Assembly (NCBI GenBank): GCA_963204745.1
Contig: CAUJHF010000041.1
Coordinates: 1 to 63,903, forward strand
Direction of reading: 5' to 3'
DNA length: 63,903 nucleotides
Source of the DNA: Pseudomonadota bacterium
GTDB lineage: Bacteria > Pseudomonadota > Gammaproteobacteria > Steroidobacterales > GCA-2729495
Below, piece by piece: positions 1 to 10,291 of the stretch. The first letter of the stretch is position 1. Each line of letters begins with the position of its first letter. The notes under the pieces are model-generated. The model worked only from the letters and a program-made list of their open reading frames with translations. It was not told the origin of the DNA and did no database searches. A program made the translations under genes and the position numbers.

Positions 1-994
1 CGTTGTTGCCTTCAAGCGCGCGCTCGGCCCGGTAACTCGAACGCACCAGCGGCCCGGATACGACTTCCATGAAACCCTTCTCCAGCCCCATCCGCCGGTA
101 TGCGGAGAATTCATCCGGATGTACGAAGCGGATCACCGGCAGGTGATTGACCGTGGGACGCAGATACTGGCCAAGCGTCAGCAGGCTGACACCGCTGGCG
201 CGCAGATCATCCATGGCCTGCGCCACCTCCTCCTCCGTCTCACCCAGACCCAGCATCAGGCTGCTCTTGGTGAGAATCCGGCCGGGCATGGTCGCGCTGA
301 CATCGCGGGCATGGGCAAGCACCGCCAGCGACTGATCGTAGCCGGCGCGCGCATCACGCACGGCTGGCGTCAGCCGCCGCACCGTTTCCAGATTGTGTGC
401 GAAAACCTCCAGGCCGGCGCCGACCACCATGGCAACAGCGGCCTTCTGACCGGAGAAATCAGGCGTCAGCGCCTCCACGGCGGTGGCCGGATTCTGTGCC
501 TTGATGGCACGGATACAGGCCGCATAGTGAGCGGCGCCTCCGTCGGGCAGATCATCGCGGTCTACCGAGGTGAGCACCACATACTTGAGCCCCATGAGCG
601 CTACCGAGCGCGCCGCATTGGCGGGTTCCTCCGCATCCAGCCAGCCATGCGGATTGCCGGTGTCTACAGCGCAGAAGCGACAGGCTCGCGTGCAGATCCC
701 GCCCATCAGCATGATGGTGGCTGTGCCATTGCCCCAGCACTCACCGATATTGGGACACATCGATTCTTCACAGACCGTGGCCAGACGATGCTCGCGCACG
801 GTGCGCTGGACTTCCGTATGGCGGCCGCCAGCGGCAAGCCTTACCCGCAGCCATTCGGGCTTCCTCGGCTGGACTGTCTCGTCTGCCGCCTTGCTGCGCT
901 TGATGCCGTTGCGGACGGCGACCACGCCCTCGGGAGTCCGGTACTTGGTGCCGGTTTCGATGGGGATGCCCTTGAAGCTGCTCATGGCGGCCAT
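1..994 (-). CDS. lipA: Lipoyl synthase LipA (3' end cut by window)
   Basis: Radical-SAM enzyme that inserts two sulfurs into protein-bound octanoyl groups to make lipoyl cofactors. The reverse-strand translation contains the auxiliary-cluster motif [12 protein letters not shown] (about residues 72-83 counted from the ATG at 985) and the radical-SAM triad CTRACRFC (98-105), followed by the family segment [19 protein letters not shown]. Two in-frame ATGs, at 994 and 985, could be the start. The reading frame runs off the left edge, so only the C-terminal end is missing. It lies downstream of a small ORF and a strong terminator, so it is probably transcribed from its own promoter. Identification is firm. 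Confidence 0.96.
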   Translation of the reverse strand, partial: MAAMSSFKGIPIETGTKYRTPEGVVAVRNGIKRSKAADETVQPRKPEWLRVRLAAGGRHTEVQRTVREHRLATVCEESMCPNIGECWGNGTATIMLMGGICTRACRFCAVDTGNPHGWLDAEEPANAARSVALMGLKYVVLTSVDRDDLPDGGAAHYAACIRAIKAQNPATAVEALTPDFSGQKAAVAMVVGAGLEVFAHNLETVRRLTPAVRDARAGYDQSLAVLAHARDVSATMPGRILTKSSLMLGLGETEEEVAQAMDDLRASGVSLLTLGQYLRPTVNHLPVIRFVHPDEFSAYRRMGLEKGFMEVVSGPLVRSSYRAERALEGNN

Positions 995-1011
995 TGTAGC
1001 CGGGACAGGCC

Positions 1012-1038
1012 AAAAAAAAGCCCGGCACAAGGCCGGGC
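1012..1038 (-). terminator. Rho-independent terminator
   Basis: GCCCGGC (1020-1026) and GCCGGGC (1032-1038) form a 7-bp GC stem with a 5-nt loop. On the minus strand the hairpin is followed by eight T residues (1012-1019 as A on the plus strand). It sits just after the small minus-strand ORF ending at 1089 and before lipA, so it separates the two transcripts. Confidence 0.85.
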
Positions 1039-1088
1039 GAATATAGGGGGAAGGGTAAAGTCAATCCATCAAGTTGCGTCAGGACTGC

Positions 1089-1286
1089 CTAGTGAATTCT
1101 TGACCAGTTCAGAAGCTCGACCTCTTGCTGGTCACGGTGGAAATTCTCGGCAAGCACGGCCTCGATCTCGTGAGGCTCCAGCACCTGGTTCACGGCATGG
1201 CTCAGCTCGACAACACCACTGTATTCGTCGGCGAACCCCGGCTCGGCGGAGCGCAGCAGGAAGCGTGTGTAGTACTTCGCGCGCAT
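1089..1286 (-). CDS. Small conserved-looking protein of unknown function
   Basis: A 65-residue protein beginning MRAKYYTRFLLRSAEPGF and ending in LLNWSRIH. It has no signal peptide or membrane segment and is acidic in the middle. I do not recognise a family. The case for a real gene is that a strong terminator with a T-tract lies directly downstream on the same strand, and that the translation has ordinary protein composition. The ORF could extend to a TTG at 1304, but ATG 1286 gives the more natural start. It may share a promoter region with the ABC-F gene upstream. Confidence 0.5.
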   Translation of the reverse strand: MRAKYYTRFLLRSAEPGFADEYSGVVELSHAVNQVLEPHEIEAVLAENFHRDQQEVELLNWSRIH

Positions 1287-1411
1287 GGCCTGAACATTAG
1301 GCAAAGGCGCGCCGGGGTTCTGTGAACGGCGCCACAGAATCGGAACAAGGGATTTAGCCGGCAGAAGCAGGGCTTCCGGCGGACAGGAGCGAAGCGACTG
1401 TCAGTTGCTGA

Positions 1412-3343
<1,932 letters not shown>

Positions 3344-3416
3344 GAGGGCGCGGATTATAGCCGCGGGATTGCCGGTTTTCTTGCAGAATATCCCGGTCAT
3401 TCCGAGGGCTTATGTG

Positions 3417-4877
3417 ATGCGAATGGTGTTCAGCCTTGGCGTCTTGCTGGTAGCCGGCGTTTTGGTGCCGGGGGTGGTAACTGCCGTTACCGCAAACGAC
3501 CCCTTCAAGGCGGTAATGGCGAACCGCGCGCAGGCCGAGGCCGCTGATGCTGCCATGCTGTCGCCCGGCAACTATGCGGCAGCGGTCAGGACCCTGGAAC
3601 GCGCTCGCCGACAGGCAGAGTCCGGGCAGGCGGCAGCCACGCTGAATGAAGGCATCAACGAGGCCGATAACCGGTTTCGCGCAGCGATCGCGGCGGCACA
3701 GCTGGCACAAAAGACGTTCGCCGACGTCATCCGTGAACGCGAAGCAGCGCGCAGCGCGGATGCCTGGCGACTGGTCCCCGAGCGCTGGCTGAAGGCCGAA
3801 CAGGACTTCAAGACGGCAACGAAGCGCCTGGAAGACGGTGGCCTGAAAAGTGCGGATGAACTCGGGGTCGTCGCCGCCGGCAGTTACCGCGAAGCACAGC
3901 TGCAGGCGCTACGCAGCCGTTATCTCTCGCCTGTCCGCGCCCTGCTCGTTGAAGCCGGGCGGATGAAAGCGGCCCGGCACGCCCCGCGGACACTGGCCGA
4001 GGCCAACGCAAGGCTCGCGGAGGCGGAGTCCGCGCTGGTTACACACCGCTCACAGCCCGAACTGGCAGCAGCGGACATCGAAACGGCCCGACTGGCAGCC
4101 GCTCACGCGCTGCATATCGCCACCGCGATACATCAGGTCGATACGGACGAACAGACCATCGAAGACCTGGTGCTGTCGCTGGAGCAGAGCGTGCGGCGCA
4201 TGGCCGAGGCAGCCGGACTGCCCGCTGCCAGCATCGCCGGCGATGCGGTAGAAACCGAATCACTTGTGACGGGCATGAAGGCGCTGCGCGCACGGGCCGA
4301 AAATGCGGAGCGAGAACTCGGCGAGCGCGACCGGCGGCTGAAGGGAATGGAAGAAGAGCTCCGCGAATTGGATGCGCGTCTCGGCGGGGCAACCACGGAA
4401 CGCGACCGTCTGCTGATGAAGCAGGCGGCAGAACAGCGCCTGCGCGAACAGATCAGCGCGCTGGAGCAGCAGTTTCGCCCCGATGAGGGCCGGATCATTC
4501 AGGCACCTGGCAAGCTGACCCTGCGACTGACCGGCCTGTCTTTCCCGCCTGGCTCCGCACAGCTTGAACGCAGCGCCGGACCGCTGCTGCAAAAGGCCGG
4601 ACAGGCAATCGCCCTCTTCCCGCGTGCGGGCATCGTCATCGAGGGACACACGGATTCAGCAGGTGATGCCGAATCGAATCAGCGTCTGTCTGAAGCGCGC
4701 GCCCAGACCGTTCAAAGCCGGCTGATGACTGAACTGGCCTTGCCCGCGGGGCGCCTGCATGCACTCGGCTACGGGGAAGACCGTCCGATTGCCAGCAACG
4801 ACACCACCGCTGGCCGCAAACAAAACCGCCGTATCGATATCGTTATTCAGACTGCCAATGAGGGCGCATCACTCTAG
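3417..4877 (+). CDS. Exported coiled-coil protein with OmpA-like domain
   Basis: Protein of about 486 residues with an N-terminal hydrophobic signal or anchor (MVFSLGVLLVAGVLVPGVVTA), a long alanine-rich helical region resembling DUF4398-type coils (residues about 35-330), and a C-terminal OmpA-like peptidoglycan-binding domain. The latter carries GHTDSAGDAESNQRLSEARA and GYGEDRPIASNDTTAGRKQNRRID, with the Asp and Arg that bind diaminopimelate. It probably tethers the envelope to peptidoglycan. Possible starts are GTG 3414, ATG 3417 and ATG 3423. It is divergent from the ABC-F gene, and its stop codon overlaps the end of the convergent hydrolase gene by 4 bp. Confidence 0.85.
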   Translation: MRMVFSLGVLLVAGVLVPGVVTAVTANDPFKAVMANRAQAEAADAAMLSPGNYAAAVRTLERARRQAESGQAAATLNEGINEADNRFRAAIAAAQLAQKTFADVIREREAARSADAWRLVPERWLKAEQDFKTATKRLEDGGLKSADELGVVAAGSYREAQLQALRSRYLSPVRALLVEAGRMKAARHAPRTLAEANARLAEAESALVTHRSQPELAAADIETARLAAAHALHIATAIHQVDTDEQTIEDLVLSLEQSVRRMAEAAGLPAASIAGDAVETESLVTGMKALRARAENAERELGERDRRLKGMEEELRELDARLGGATTERDRLLMKQAAEQRLREQISALEQQFRPDEGRIIQAPGKLTLRLTGLSFPPGSAQLERSAGPLLQKAGQAIALFPRAGIVIEGHTDSAGDAESNQRLSEARAQTVQSRLMTELALPAGRLHALGYGEDRPIASNDTTAGRKQNRRIDIVIQTANEGASL

Positions 4878-5797
4878 ACCCGACTCCCCTCACGCCACCA
4901 GTCGGCGATGGCTGCACCGGTGACGGCATTGACGAAGTAGCCATAGCACTTGTGTACGTTAAGCCCCTCCTGGCCCCGGAACGGATTGACCAGATTGATC
5001 TGGTCCGTGATCTCTGCGACGAGACCAAGCCGGAGCATCTCCGCATAGTCGTCGGCGAAGCAATGGCCGAGCGCCGTCAGGTCACCTAGAGCGGCCAGGT
5101 TCCGCCAGCGGTGGATGCCTTGCGGATAACGTTTCGCCCCACTCGCCTGTGCGCCGAGCAGCCGACGGCGTATGAAGCGCGTGCCGAGCGGGCTGCCGAG
5201 CGTCAAAAAAAGATCGACACCAGCAGCTGAATATCCGGGCTGTGCGGAATGGCTCAGATTCCAAAGGGTGTCCCAGGCGATCACCGAACCCAGACTGTGG
5301 GCCATGAGCAGCACCCGGTCGCCGGCAGCCCAGGCACTTTGCAGCTCGGCGCCCAGCAAGTCGCGGATCCGGTCTGCAACGCCATCGCGGTTTTCGAAGT
5401 AGCGCAGCGAGTCGTCGATGTTGATCCGCGTATCGGCATCGGCCAGCCAGTCGATCAGCAGCGGAATACGGTCGCCCAGACGATGCAGCAGATACGCGAG
5501 GCGCTGCTTCGGCGCGAAAATCTCGCTGACCGTCGCACGCACCGGTGAGGGATCAGCCAGCAAACCGTTCATGCCCGCTGCATCAAGGGCCATGTCGCGG
5601 TATTCAGGATAGAAAAGATGCCCCCAGGGAACGAGACGCAGGCAATCCGGCCTTGCAGACAAGGCTTCGGCCGTCAGCGGATCGGCTCGCCGTACCCCCT
5701 CGAGCACACACTTGCCGAGCACCGCACGGTGCAGAGCCGGCGACGGTTTGGCGCGGACACCCGGAACGTAAAGGATGCGCCGACGCGGGTTGCTCAT
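4874..5797 (-). CDS. Alpha/beta hydrolase of unknown substrate
   Basis: 307-residue protein with a predicted alpha/beta-hydrolase fold. The N-terminus RRRILYVPGVRAKP resembles the oxyanion strand, and LLMAHSLGSVIAWDTLW contains the nucleophile elbow with Ser in A-H-S-L-G. A C-terminal His is available in GLNVHKCYGYF. There is no signal peptide, so it is probably cytoplasmic. The substrate cannot be told from sequence. Its 3' end overlaps the convergent OmpA-like gene by 4 bp. Confidence 0.7.
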   Translation of the reverse strand: MSNPRRRILYVPGVRAKPSPALHRAVLGKCVLEGVRRADPLTAEALSARPDCLRLVPWGHLFYPEYRDMALDAAGMNGLLADPSPVRATVSEIFAPKQRLAYLLHRLGDRIPLLIDWLADADTRINIDDSLRYFENRDGVADRIRDLLGAELQSAWAAGDRVLLMAHSLGSVIAWDTLWNLSHSAQPGYSAAGVDLFLTLGSPLGTRFIRRRLLGAQASGAKRYPQGIHRWRNLAALGDLTALGHCFADDYAEMLRLGLVAEITDQINLVNPFRGQEGLNVHKCYGYFVNAVTGAAIADWWREGSRV

Positions 5798-5816
5798 CGC
5801 CCGGCCTGCAGCCGAC

Positions 5817-5845
5817 GGCTGCTCCGGGCTGTGCCCGGAGCAGCC
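5817..5845 (-). terminator. Perfect 13-bp hairpin after the diguanylate cyclase gene
   Basis: GGCTGCTCCGGGC (5817-5829) pairs perfectly with GCCCGGAGCAGCC (5833-5845) across a 3-nt loop. It lies between the stop of the GGDEF gene and the start of the hydrolase gene, both on the minus strand. No T-tract follows, so it may terminate weakly, protect mRNA ends, or act on the plus strand. Confidence 0.6.
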
Positions 5846-5854
5846 GCAACCGCC

Positions 5855-7078
5855 TCAGCCGCGAGCCCGGGACGGCGAAGCGCGGAAGCGCCCCGTCTGT
5901 ATGTGGGCTGAGCTGGCATCGCGCACGACAATCCGGTTGCGCCCCTCTTCCTTGGCCTGGTACAGCGCTTCATCAGCCAGCTGTATAGCCCCGGCAAGAC
6001 TGCGCGCGGTGCCCGGGTTGACGACTGCAACACCGATACTGACAGTGAGCCACGAGCTGGTCGGTGATTCTGCATGCGGGATCTTCAGCTCTTCTACCGT
6101 GTGGCGCAGATGTTCGGACAATTCGCGCCCATGATCACGCACCGGGCCATAGAGCACGACCGCAAATTCCTCGCCCCCGTAACGGGCAGCAAAATCCAGC
6201 GGACGTTGTGCGCAGCTTGAGATCACTTCAGCCACGCGCACCAGCGCATCGTCACCGGCCTGGTGACCGTAGCAGTCGTTGTAAGCCTTGAAATGATCGA
6301 TATCAACCATCATCAGTGTCAACTGGCTCTGGTCGCGTCGCGACTGTCGCCACAGTCTTTCAATATTGTGATCAAAGCGCCGCCTGTTGTAGAGCCGGGT
6401 GAGGCCGTCGCGTTCTGCCAGTTCGTTCAGCAGCCGTGATTCATGAAAGGCCTGCCGCACCACCGATTCAAGCTGGTAGCAGCAGTAGGCGCCGATGATG
6501 TTGACTGCCAGCAAAGCAACAGCGGAGAAGTACAGTTCGCTGTGCGGGAAATCCCAGGTCAGCTGTCCCCATATATAACTGAAGGACAATGCTACCGCCG
6601 TGGCTGCTGCGTATCTGAACTGCAGACCCAGCACGACCCAGACCATGAAGACCCAGGCGACCGTAACTGCGAAGTAGTAAGCCGCCCCGCCCAGGCTGCC
6701 GCGCAGGGACAATGAAACGCACATCAGTCCCAGGAGGAACATCGTCAGTGCAAGCAAGGACTGCGAACGACGATACGAGGCTTCTTTATAGGTCTGCAGC
6801 AGGGTCGCGGTCAGCACCGGCAGTGTAATCCCGAGCGCGTACACCGCTGTCGGCCAGGACAACGTGGCCCACACCACGCCGACGATCAGGGAAATCAGGA
6901 TCACGGCAGCGGCGGCGACCAGGATCTGCCGGACCTTCAGATAGTTGCGCTCCGCATAGACCTGCCGGAACTCACGCTCCAGGAGGTCGCTGAAACGCAG
7001 GCGCAGGCTATCCGGCTGCCGCTCGGTCACCATCGAACTGAGGTGGTGATGTAGATCTGGACTCACGCGCAGAAGCAC
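5855..7078 (-). CDS. Membrane diguanylate cyclase (GGDEF)
   Basis: Makes cyclic di-GMP from two GTP. Residues 50-200 contain about six hydrophobic segments forming a membrane sensor. The C-terminal GGDEF domain starts at about residue 218 (LAERDGLTRLYNRRRFD) and carries an intact catalytic motif RYGGEEF (GGEEF at 301-305). RPLD at 292-295, five residues upstream, fits an RxxD inhibitory I-site, so product feedback is likely. No EAL domain is present. The start is uncertain: GTG at 7078 gives 407 residues and ATG at 7033 gives 392. The ligand of the sensor region is not evident. Confidence 0.93.
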   Translation of the reverse strand: MLLRVSPDLHHHLSSMVTERQPDSLRLRFSDLLEREFRQVYAERNYLKVRQILVAAAAVILISLIVGVVWATLSWPTAVYALGITLPVLTATLLQTYKEASYRRSQSLLALTMFLLGLMCVSLSLRGSLGGAAYYFAVTVAWVFMVWVVLGLQFRYAAATAVALSFSYIWGQLTWDFPHSELYFSAVALLAVNIIGAYCCYQLESVVRQAFHESRLLNELAERDGLTRLYNRRRFDHNIERLWRQSRRDQSQLTLMMVDIDHFKAYNDCYGHQAGDDALVRVAEVISSCAQRPLDFAARYGGEEFAVVLYGPVRDHGRELSEHLRHTVEELKIPHAESPTSSWLTVSIGVAVVNPGTARSLAGAIQLADEALYQAKEEGRNRIVVRDASSAHIQTGRFRASPSRARG

Positions 7079-7143
7079 CCGAATTTAATCCGCTTGACCG
7101 GTGCGACATTACTCGCCGGGCGCCTTGTTCACTGCGTTATGGT

Positions 7144-7800
7144 TCACAGTTGGCGGCAGGGCGCCTGCTCAGCCGCCAGCAGCGCCAGTTTGCGCGACCG
7201 CCCCCAACGGTACCCGCCGGGCTCGCCATCTGCGCGCACGACACGATGACAGGGCACCAGTACTGCAATGTGATTGGCAGCGACCGCCCCGGCCACGGCC
7301 CGCGCGGAACGCGGCGCACCGATCCGTGCTGCGAGTTCGCGATAGGCAATACGGGTACCGGCCGGAATACCGAGAAGTGCGTCCCATACCCGCAGCTGGA
7401 AGGGCGTACCGCGCAAATGCAATCGGCTCGTACCCGGGTCGGTGCCGGCAAGCAGGGGTCCGAGTTGTAATTCTGCCTCTGCCACGTGCCGCAGGGGAAC
7501 GCCGGGCCAGATGGACTGCAGGCGCTGCATGGCCAGCTGATCGTCGTCTGCGACAAACTCCAGAAAGCAGACGGCACCAGCAGTGCTGGCTACCAGACAG
7601 TCACCGAATGGTGTCTCAACCCGCGCAACGCGAATATCGGTTGCCGATGGCGCGATTGCGGCAGCCACCGGCTCAAGGGTGACCCCCGGATATCGGGGGC
7701 CGCTGCGGGATCCCGAAGCAGGCCTGGTTTCGTGGGGAATATTCACAGTGATTCTCTGACCTGGCTTAGCATAGACGCTACGCATCGATTCATCCGGCAT
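7144..7800 (-). CDS. ogt: Methylated-DNA-protein cysteine methyltransferase
   Basis: Suicide DNA-repair enzyme that takes methyl groups from O6-methylguanine. The active-site motif VPCHRVV has the acceptor Cys near residue 184, preceded by the arginine-finger helix region (GTPFQLRVWDALLGIPAGTRIAYRELAARIGAPRSARAVAGAVAANH) and followed by GGYRWGRSRKLALLAAE. The first 50 residues are unlike the usual Ogt N-terminus and may be linker; ATG codons at residues 1 and 6 are possible starts. There is no AraC-type DNA-binding half, so this is an Ogt-type stand-alone enzyme rather than full Ada. Confidence 0.93.
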   Translation of the reverse strand: MPDESMRSVYAKPGQRITVNIPHETRPASGSRSGPRYPGVTLEPVAAAIAPSATDIRVARVETPFGDCLVASTAGAVCFLEFVADDDQLAMQRLQSIWPGVPLRHVAEAELQLGPLLAGTDPGTSRLHLRGTPFQLRVWDALLGIPAGTRIAYRELAARIGAPRSARAVAGAVAANHIAVLVPCHRVVRADGEPGGYRWGRSRKLALLAAEQAPCRQL

Positions 7801-7811
7801 GACACTCTCCG

Positions 7812-8399
7812 ATGACCAGCAAACTCAGGACTCAGACCGGTGCCACCAGCGAATTGTTCTCCCGCCTGAGCGAACCGGGTGGCGCAGCGGCGGTATTGCT
7901 GACCGGCTGGCTCGCCCTGTCGCAAACCGTACCTGATACCGTGGCCACTGCAGCAGGCTGTGAAGGATACCTGCGCGGGCCGATTTTTGGCGCCCTCGCC
8001 ATGGAACTGGACTGGTCGGGAGAAAGGCTGGGCTGCGAGGGCATGAGCCGCCCGGACGGCAAGGGCATACGGCTGCATTTTGCCTGGGACCAGGGTCAGG
8101 ACGAACGCCTGGTGCTGGTGGTGGGGATCGACGGAGTCACCGCACCGGTTGCGGGCCTTGAAAAACCGGCCAACGTTACTTTCATCGATGAGCGCAGCGG
8201 GCATTTCTACAGCTCTGGCGGCACCGGACGGTGCTGGACGGACATCACTGAACTGGCATCACTCACCGCGCGCAACAACCGTCGTCAGCTCAAAGGCAGG
8301 CTCTACTGCACGGGCGCACTGCCCGCACTCAACGACCACTCGTCACTGACGCTGGGCGATTTGCACTATTACGGACGCTTTGCATTTGATGGCAACTGA
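7812..8399 (+). CDS. Hypothetical exported protein
   Basis: 195 residues, not recognised. The N-terminus has a hydrophobic stretch (GAAAVLLTGWLALSQTV) that could be a membrane anchor or late signal sequence. The rest is hydrophilic with three or four Cys residues (AAGCEGYL, LGCEGM, GRCWTD, LYCTGAL), which would suit disulfides in an exported domain. The stop overlaps the start of the DUF192 gene by 11 bp, so the two are co-transcribed and probably translationally coupled. Function unknown. Confidence 0.6.
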   Translation: MTSKLRTQTGATSELFSRLSEPGGAAAVLLTGWLALSQTVPDTVATAAGCEGYLRGPIFGALAMELDWSGERLGCEGMSRPDGKGIRLHFAWDQGQDERLVLVVGIDGVTAPVAGLEKPANVTFIDERSGHFYSSGGTGRCWTDITELASLTARNNRRQLKGRLYCTGALPALNDHSSLTLGDLHYYGRFAFDGN

Positions 8400-8880
8400 A
8401 CGGTCCCGGCACTGGTGGGCTCGCGCAGCTGCCTTGCTGACGCTGATTCTGGCTGGCGCCCCTGCAGCTGCTGCCGAGCCGGCCGCTCTGCTGCACGATT
8501 TCCCGCGCGGTCAGCTGGTGCTTGAAACCCGCGGTCCGCGCTGCTTGCTGATCGACATCTATATCGCCTCCAGCCCGCAGCAACGCGCCCAGGGCCTGAT
8601 GTTTATAGAGTCCATGCCGGAATTCGAGGGCATGTACTTCGGTTACGGCGAACCGGTCGGCATCGCCATGTGGATGAAGAACACCCTGATTGCGCTGGAC
8701 ATGCTGTTTATCGGTGAGGATCTGACCATCGCCAGTATCGCGAGAGACACCACGCCCTTGTCCACAGAGCGGATTGAGTCGCGGGAAGCGGTGATCGGTG
8801 TGCTCGAACTGAACGCCGGTTTTGCCCAACGCTGGGGCGCTGATGCCGGTACCAGGGTGTTTATCGAGCTCCGCCCCTGA
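8389..8880 (+). CDS. Exported DUF192 family protein
   Basis: 163 residues starting at ATG 8389, with a signal peptide (AAALLTLILAGAPAAAAEP) and a DUF192 domain. The family hallmarks are visible: an N-terminal strand LVLETRGPRCLLIDIYIASSPQQRAQGLMF, then MYFGYGEPVGIAMWMKNTLIALDMLFIGEDLTIASIARDTTPLS, and a C-terminal VIGVLELNAGFAQRWGADAGTRV. DUF192 proteins are small beta-barrel proteins of unknown biochemical role, usually exported. It overlaps the preceding hypothetical gene by 11 bp. Confidence 0.87.
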   Translation: MATERSRHWWARAAALLTLILAGAPAAAAEPAALLHDFPRGQLVLETRGPRCLLIDIYIASSPQQRAQGLMFIESMPEFEGMYFGYGEPVGIAMWMKNTLIALDMLFIGEDLTIASIARDTTPLSTERIESREAVIGVLELNAGFAQRWGADAGTRVFIELRP

Positions 8881-8884
8881 CGCT

Positions 8885-9268
8885 TCAATCCGTATTCACG
8901 GCAGTGCGGCAAACCACCTCCCAGCGCTGCTGATTGCCGCGCGGATTGTCTTCCAGATAGTCAAATTCCCTGCGCTTCGTGATCTCGAAACCGTTCGGGC
9001 ACAGTTGGCGCTGGGACAGCCAGTCGCCGAGCCAGTGCATACGCGCCGCATCTGCTGCCGGATCATCTGCCGGATATTCCGGGGGGAACCTGAGATCAAA
9101 GTAAATGACGCCGGGATGGTCCCGCGGGATCGTCAGCTGGCTGTAGCGGTGCCGGTCGAAGTCCGCACTTTTTTCGATTCTGCTGCAGGCAGTCAACAGC
9201 GATGAGGCGGCGATCGCAACGGCCAGCCCCAAGCGCAAAAGACCGAAACAGGGAACACTCGGGCACAT
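8885..9268 (-). CDS. Small lipoprotein of unknown function
   Basis: 127 residues from ATG 9268, chosen because GGAG lies 7 nt upstream; a GTG at 9280 is in frame. The signal peptide ends in a lipobox LTAC with the lipidated Cys near residue 28. The mature part is polar with HPGVIYFDLRFPPEYPADDPAADAARMHWLGDWLSQRQLCPNGFEITKRREFDYLEDNP. I do not recognise a domain. It converges on the DUF192 gene with a 4-bp gap. Confidence 0.7.
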   Translation of the reverse strand: MCPSVPCFGLLRLGLAVAIAASSLLTACSRIEKSADFDRHRYSQLTIPRDHPGVIYFDLRFPPEYPADDPAADAARMHWLGDWLSQRQLCPNGFEITKRREFDYLEDNPRGNQQRWEVVCRTAVNTD

Positions 9269-9458
9269 TGGATACTCCACTACTGCAGACCAGCCAGAAT
9301 CACCGGATGCATACCACGCCCGGGCAGAAATGCCGAGACCAGGGGACTGCGGGAACTACCTAGGATTTTGCAAATCAGGAAATCGCTTAACAGCACATGT
9401 GACTATTCGGTATGCAGACCAGTGTGCAATCGGCAGGAATATCGGGTAGATTTGCCGT

Positions 9459-9507
9459 CCGGATCAGAGGGGGCTTTCTGATCCGGATGGAGCCGGTTCC
9501 GGAACCG
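9459..9507. promoter_or_regulatory. Hairpin and palindrome upstream of tonB
   Basis: In the 312-bp gap between the lipoprotein and tonB there are two symmetric elements. CCGGATCAGA (9459-9468) pairs with TCTGATCCGG (9477-9486) across an 8-nt loop. CGGTTCCGGAACCG (9494-9507) is a perfect 14-bp palindrome. No T-tract follows. They may be an operator or leader structure for the tonB operon, which begins 74 bp downstream. Nothing else in 9269-9580 could be identified, and no obvious Fur box was seen. Confidence 0.4.
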
Positions 9508-9580
9508 TACACAAGAGTCGGTACGGGACGGACGGATAAATGCCGGTGTAATACACTGCACAGACTCCTGATGCGGACGC

Positions 9581-10204
9581 ATGGACAGCACCTTTAACAC
9601 AGGCCGTAGCGCAGGCCGGACAGCAATACTCATCGGCATCGTGGCATTCCACGTGGTGCTGGTCGTGGCTATTAATTCGAGCCTGTCGACGGTGATCCTC
9701 GATCGCTTGCCGCCGCTCATCAAGGCCGAGATCATCGAAGAGATCGTCAAGGACGACGAACCGCCACCGCCGCCGCCGACCGTCGAGACTCCGCCGCCTT
9801 ATGTCCCGCCGCCGGATATCGTCATTGATCTGCCAACCTCGACCAAGGGACCAACAACGGCACTGGTCGTCACCGACAAACCCCGCCCGGTTGCACCGCC
9901 GCCGTCTCCAGTGGTCAAGAAAGCGCCGGAGATCGACCCCAGGTACAAACGTCGCTTCCAGCCTGACTACCCGCCAACCTCCAGACGTCTTGGCGAAGAG
10001 GGTTCAGTCGTTGTCCAGATACTGGTTGGCCCCGATGGCAAGGTCAGCGACGGCAAGATTCAGAAAAGCAGCGGGTTTCCGCGGCTCGACGAAGCGGCGC
10101 TCAAGCATGCGCTGCGTGCCTGGCGGTTTACGCCAGGTACAGAAGACGGCAAGCCAGTTTCGGTCTGGCATTCAGTCAAGGTAACTTTCAGAATCGAAGG
10201 CTGA
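9581..10204 (+). CDS. tonB: Energy transducer TonB
   Basis: 207-residue TonB. It has a short cytoplasmic N-terminus, one membrane segment (about residues 14-35, TAILIGIVAFHVVLVVAI), a proline-rich periplasmic spacer (PPPPPPTVETPPPYVPPP and following) and a C-terminal TonB domain beginning YPPTSRRLGEEGSVVVQILVGPDGKV and ending AWRFTPGTEDGKPVSVWHSVKVTFRIE. It transmits proton-motive force to outer-membrane receptors and could serve the large receptor encoded at 22.3-27.2 kb. It is the first gene of an operon with exbB and two exbD genes. Confidence 0.95.
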   Translation: MDSTFNTGRSAGRTAILIGIVAFHVVLVVAINSSLSTVILDRLPPLIKAEIIEEIVKDDEPPPPPPTVETPPPYVPPPDIVIDLPTSTKGPTTALVVTDKPRPVAPPPSPVVKKAPEIDPRYKRRFQPDYPPTSRRLGEEGSVVVQILVGPDGKVSDGKIQKSSGFPRLDEAALKHALRAWRFTPGTEDGKPVSVWHSVKVTFRIEG

Positions 10205-10291
10205 TTATTTTTTTCGGACAGGTCCGGTATGAACGCATCAGATTTGGCGTTCCGTCCTGGCGCAAACAGTTAAACACAAGGTAGGCGAGCT

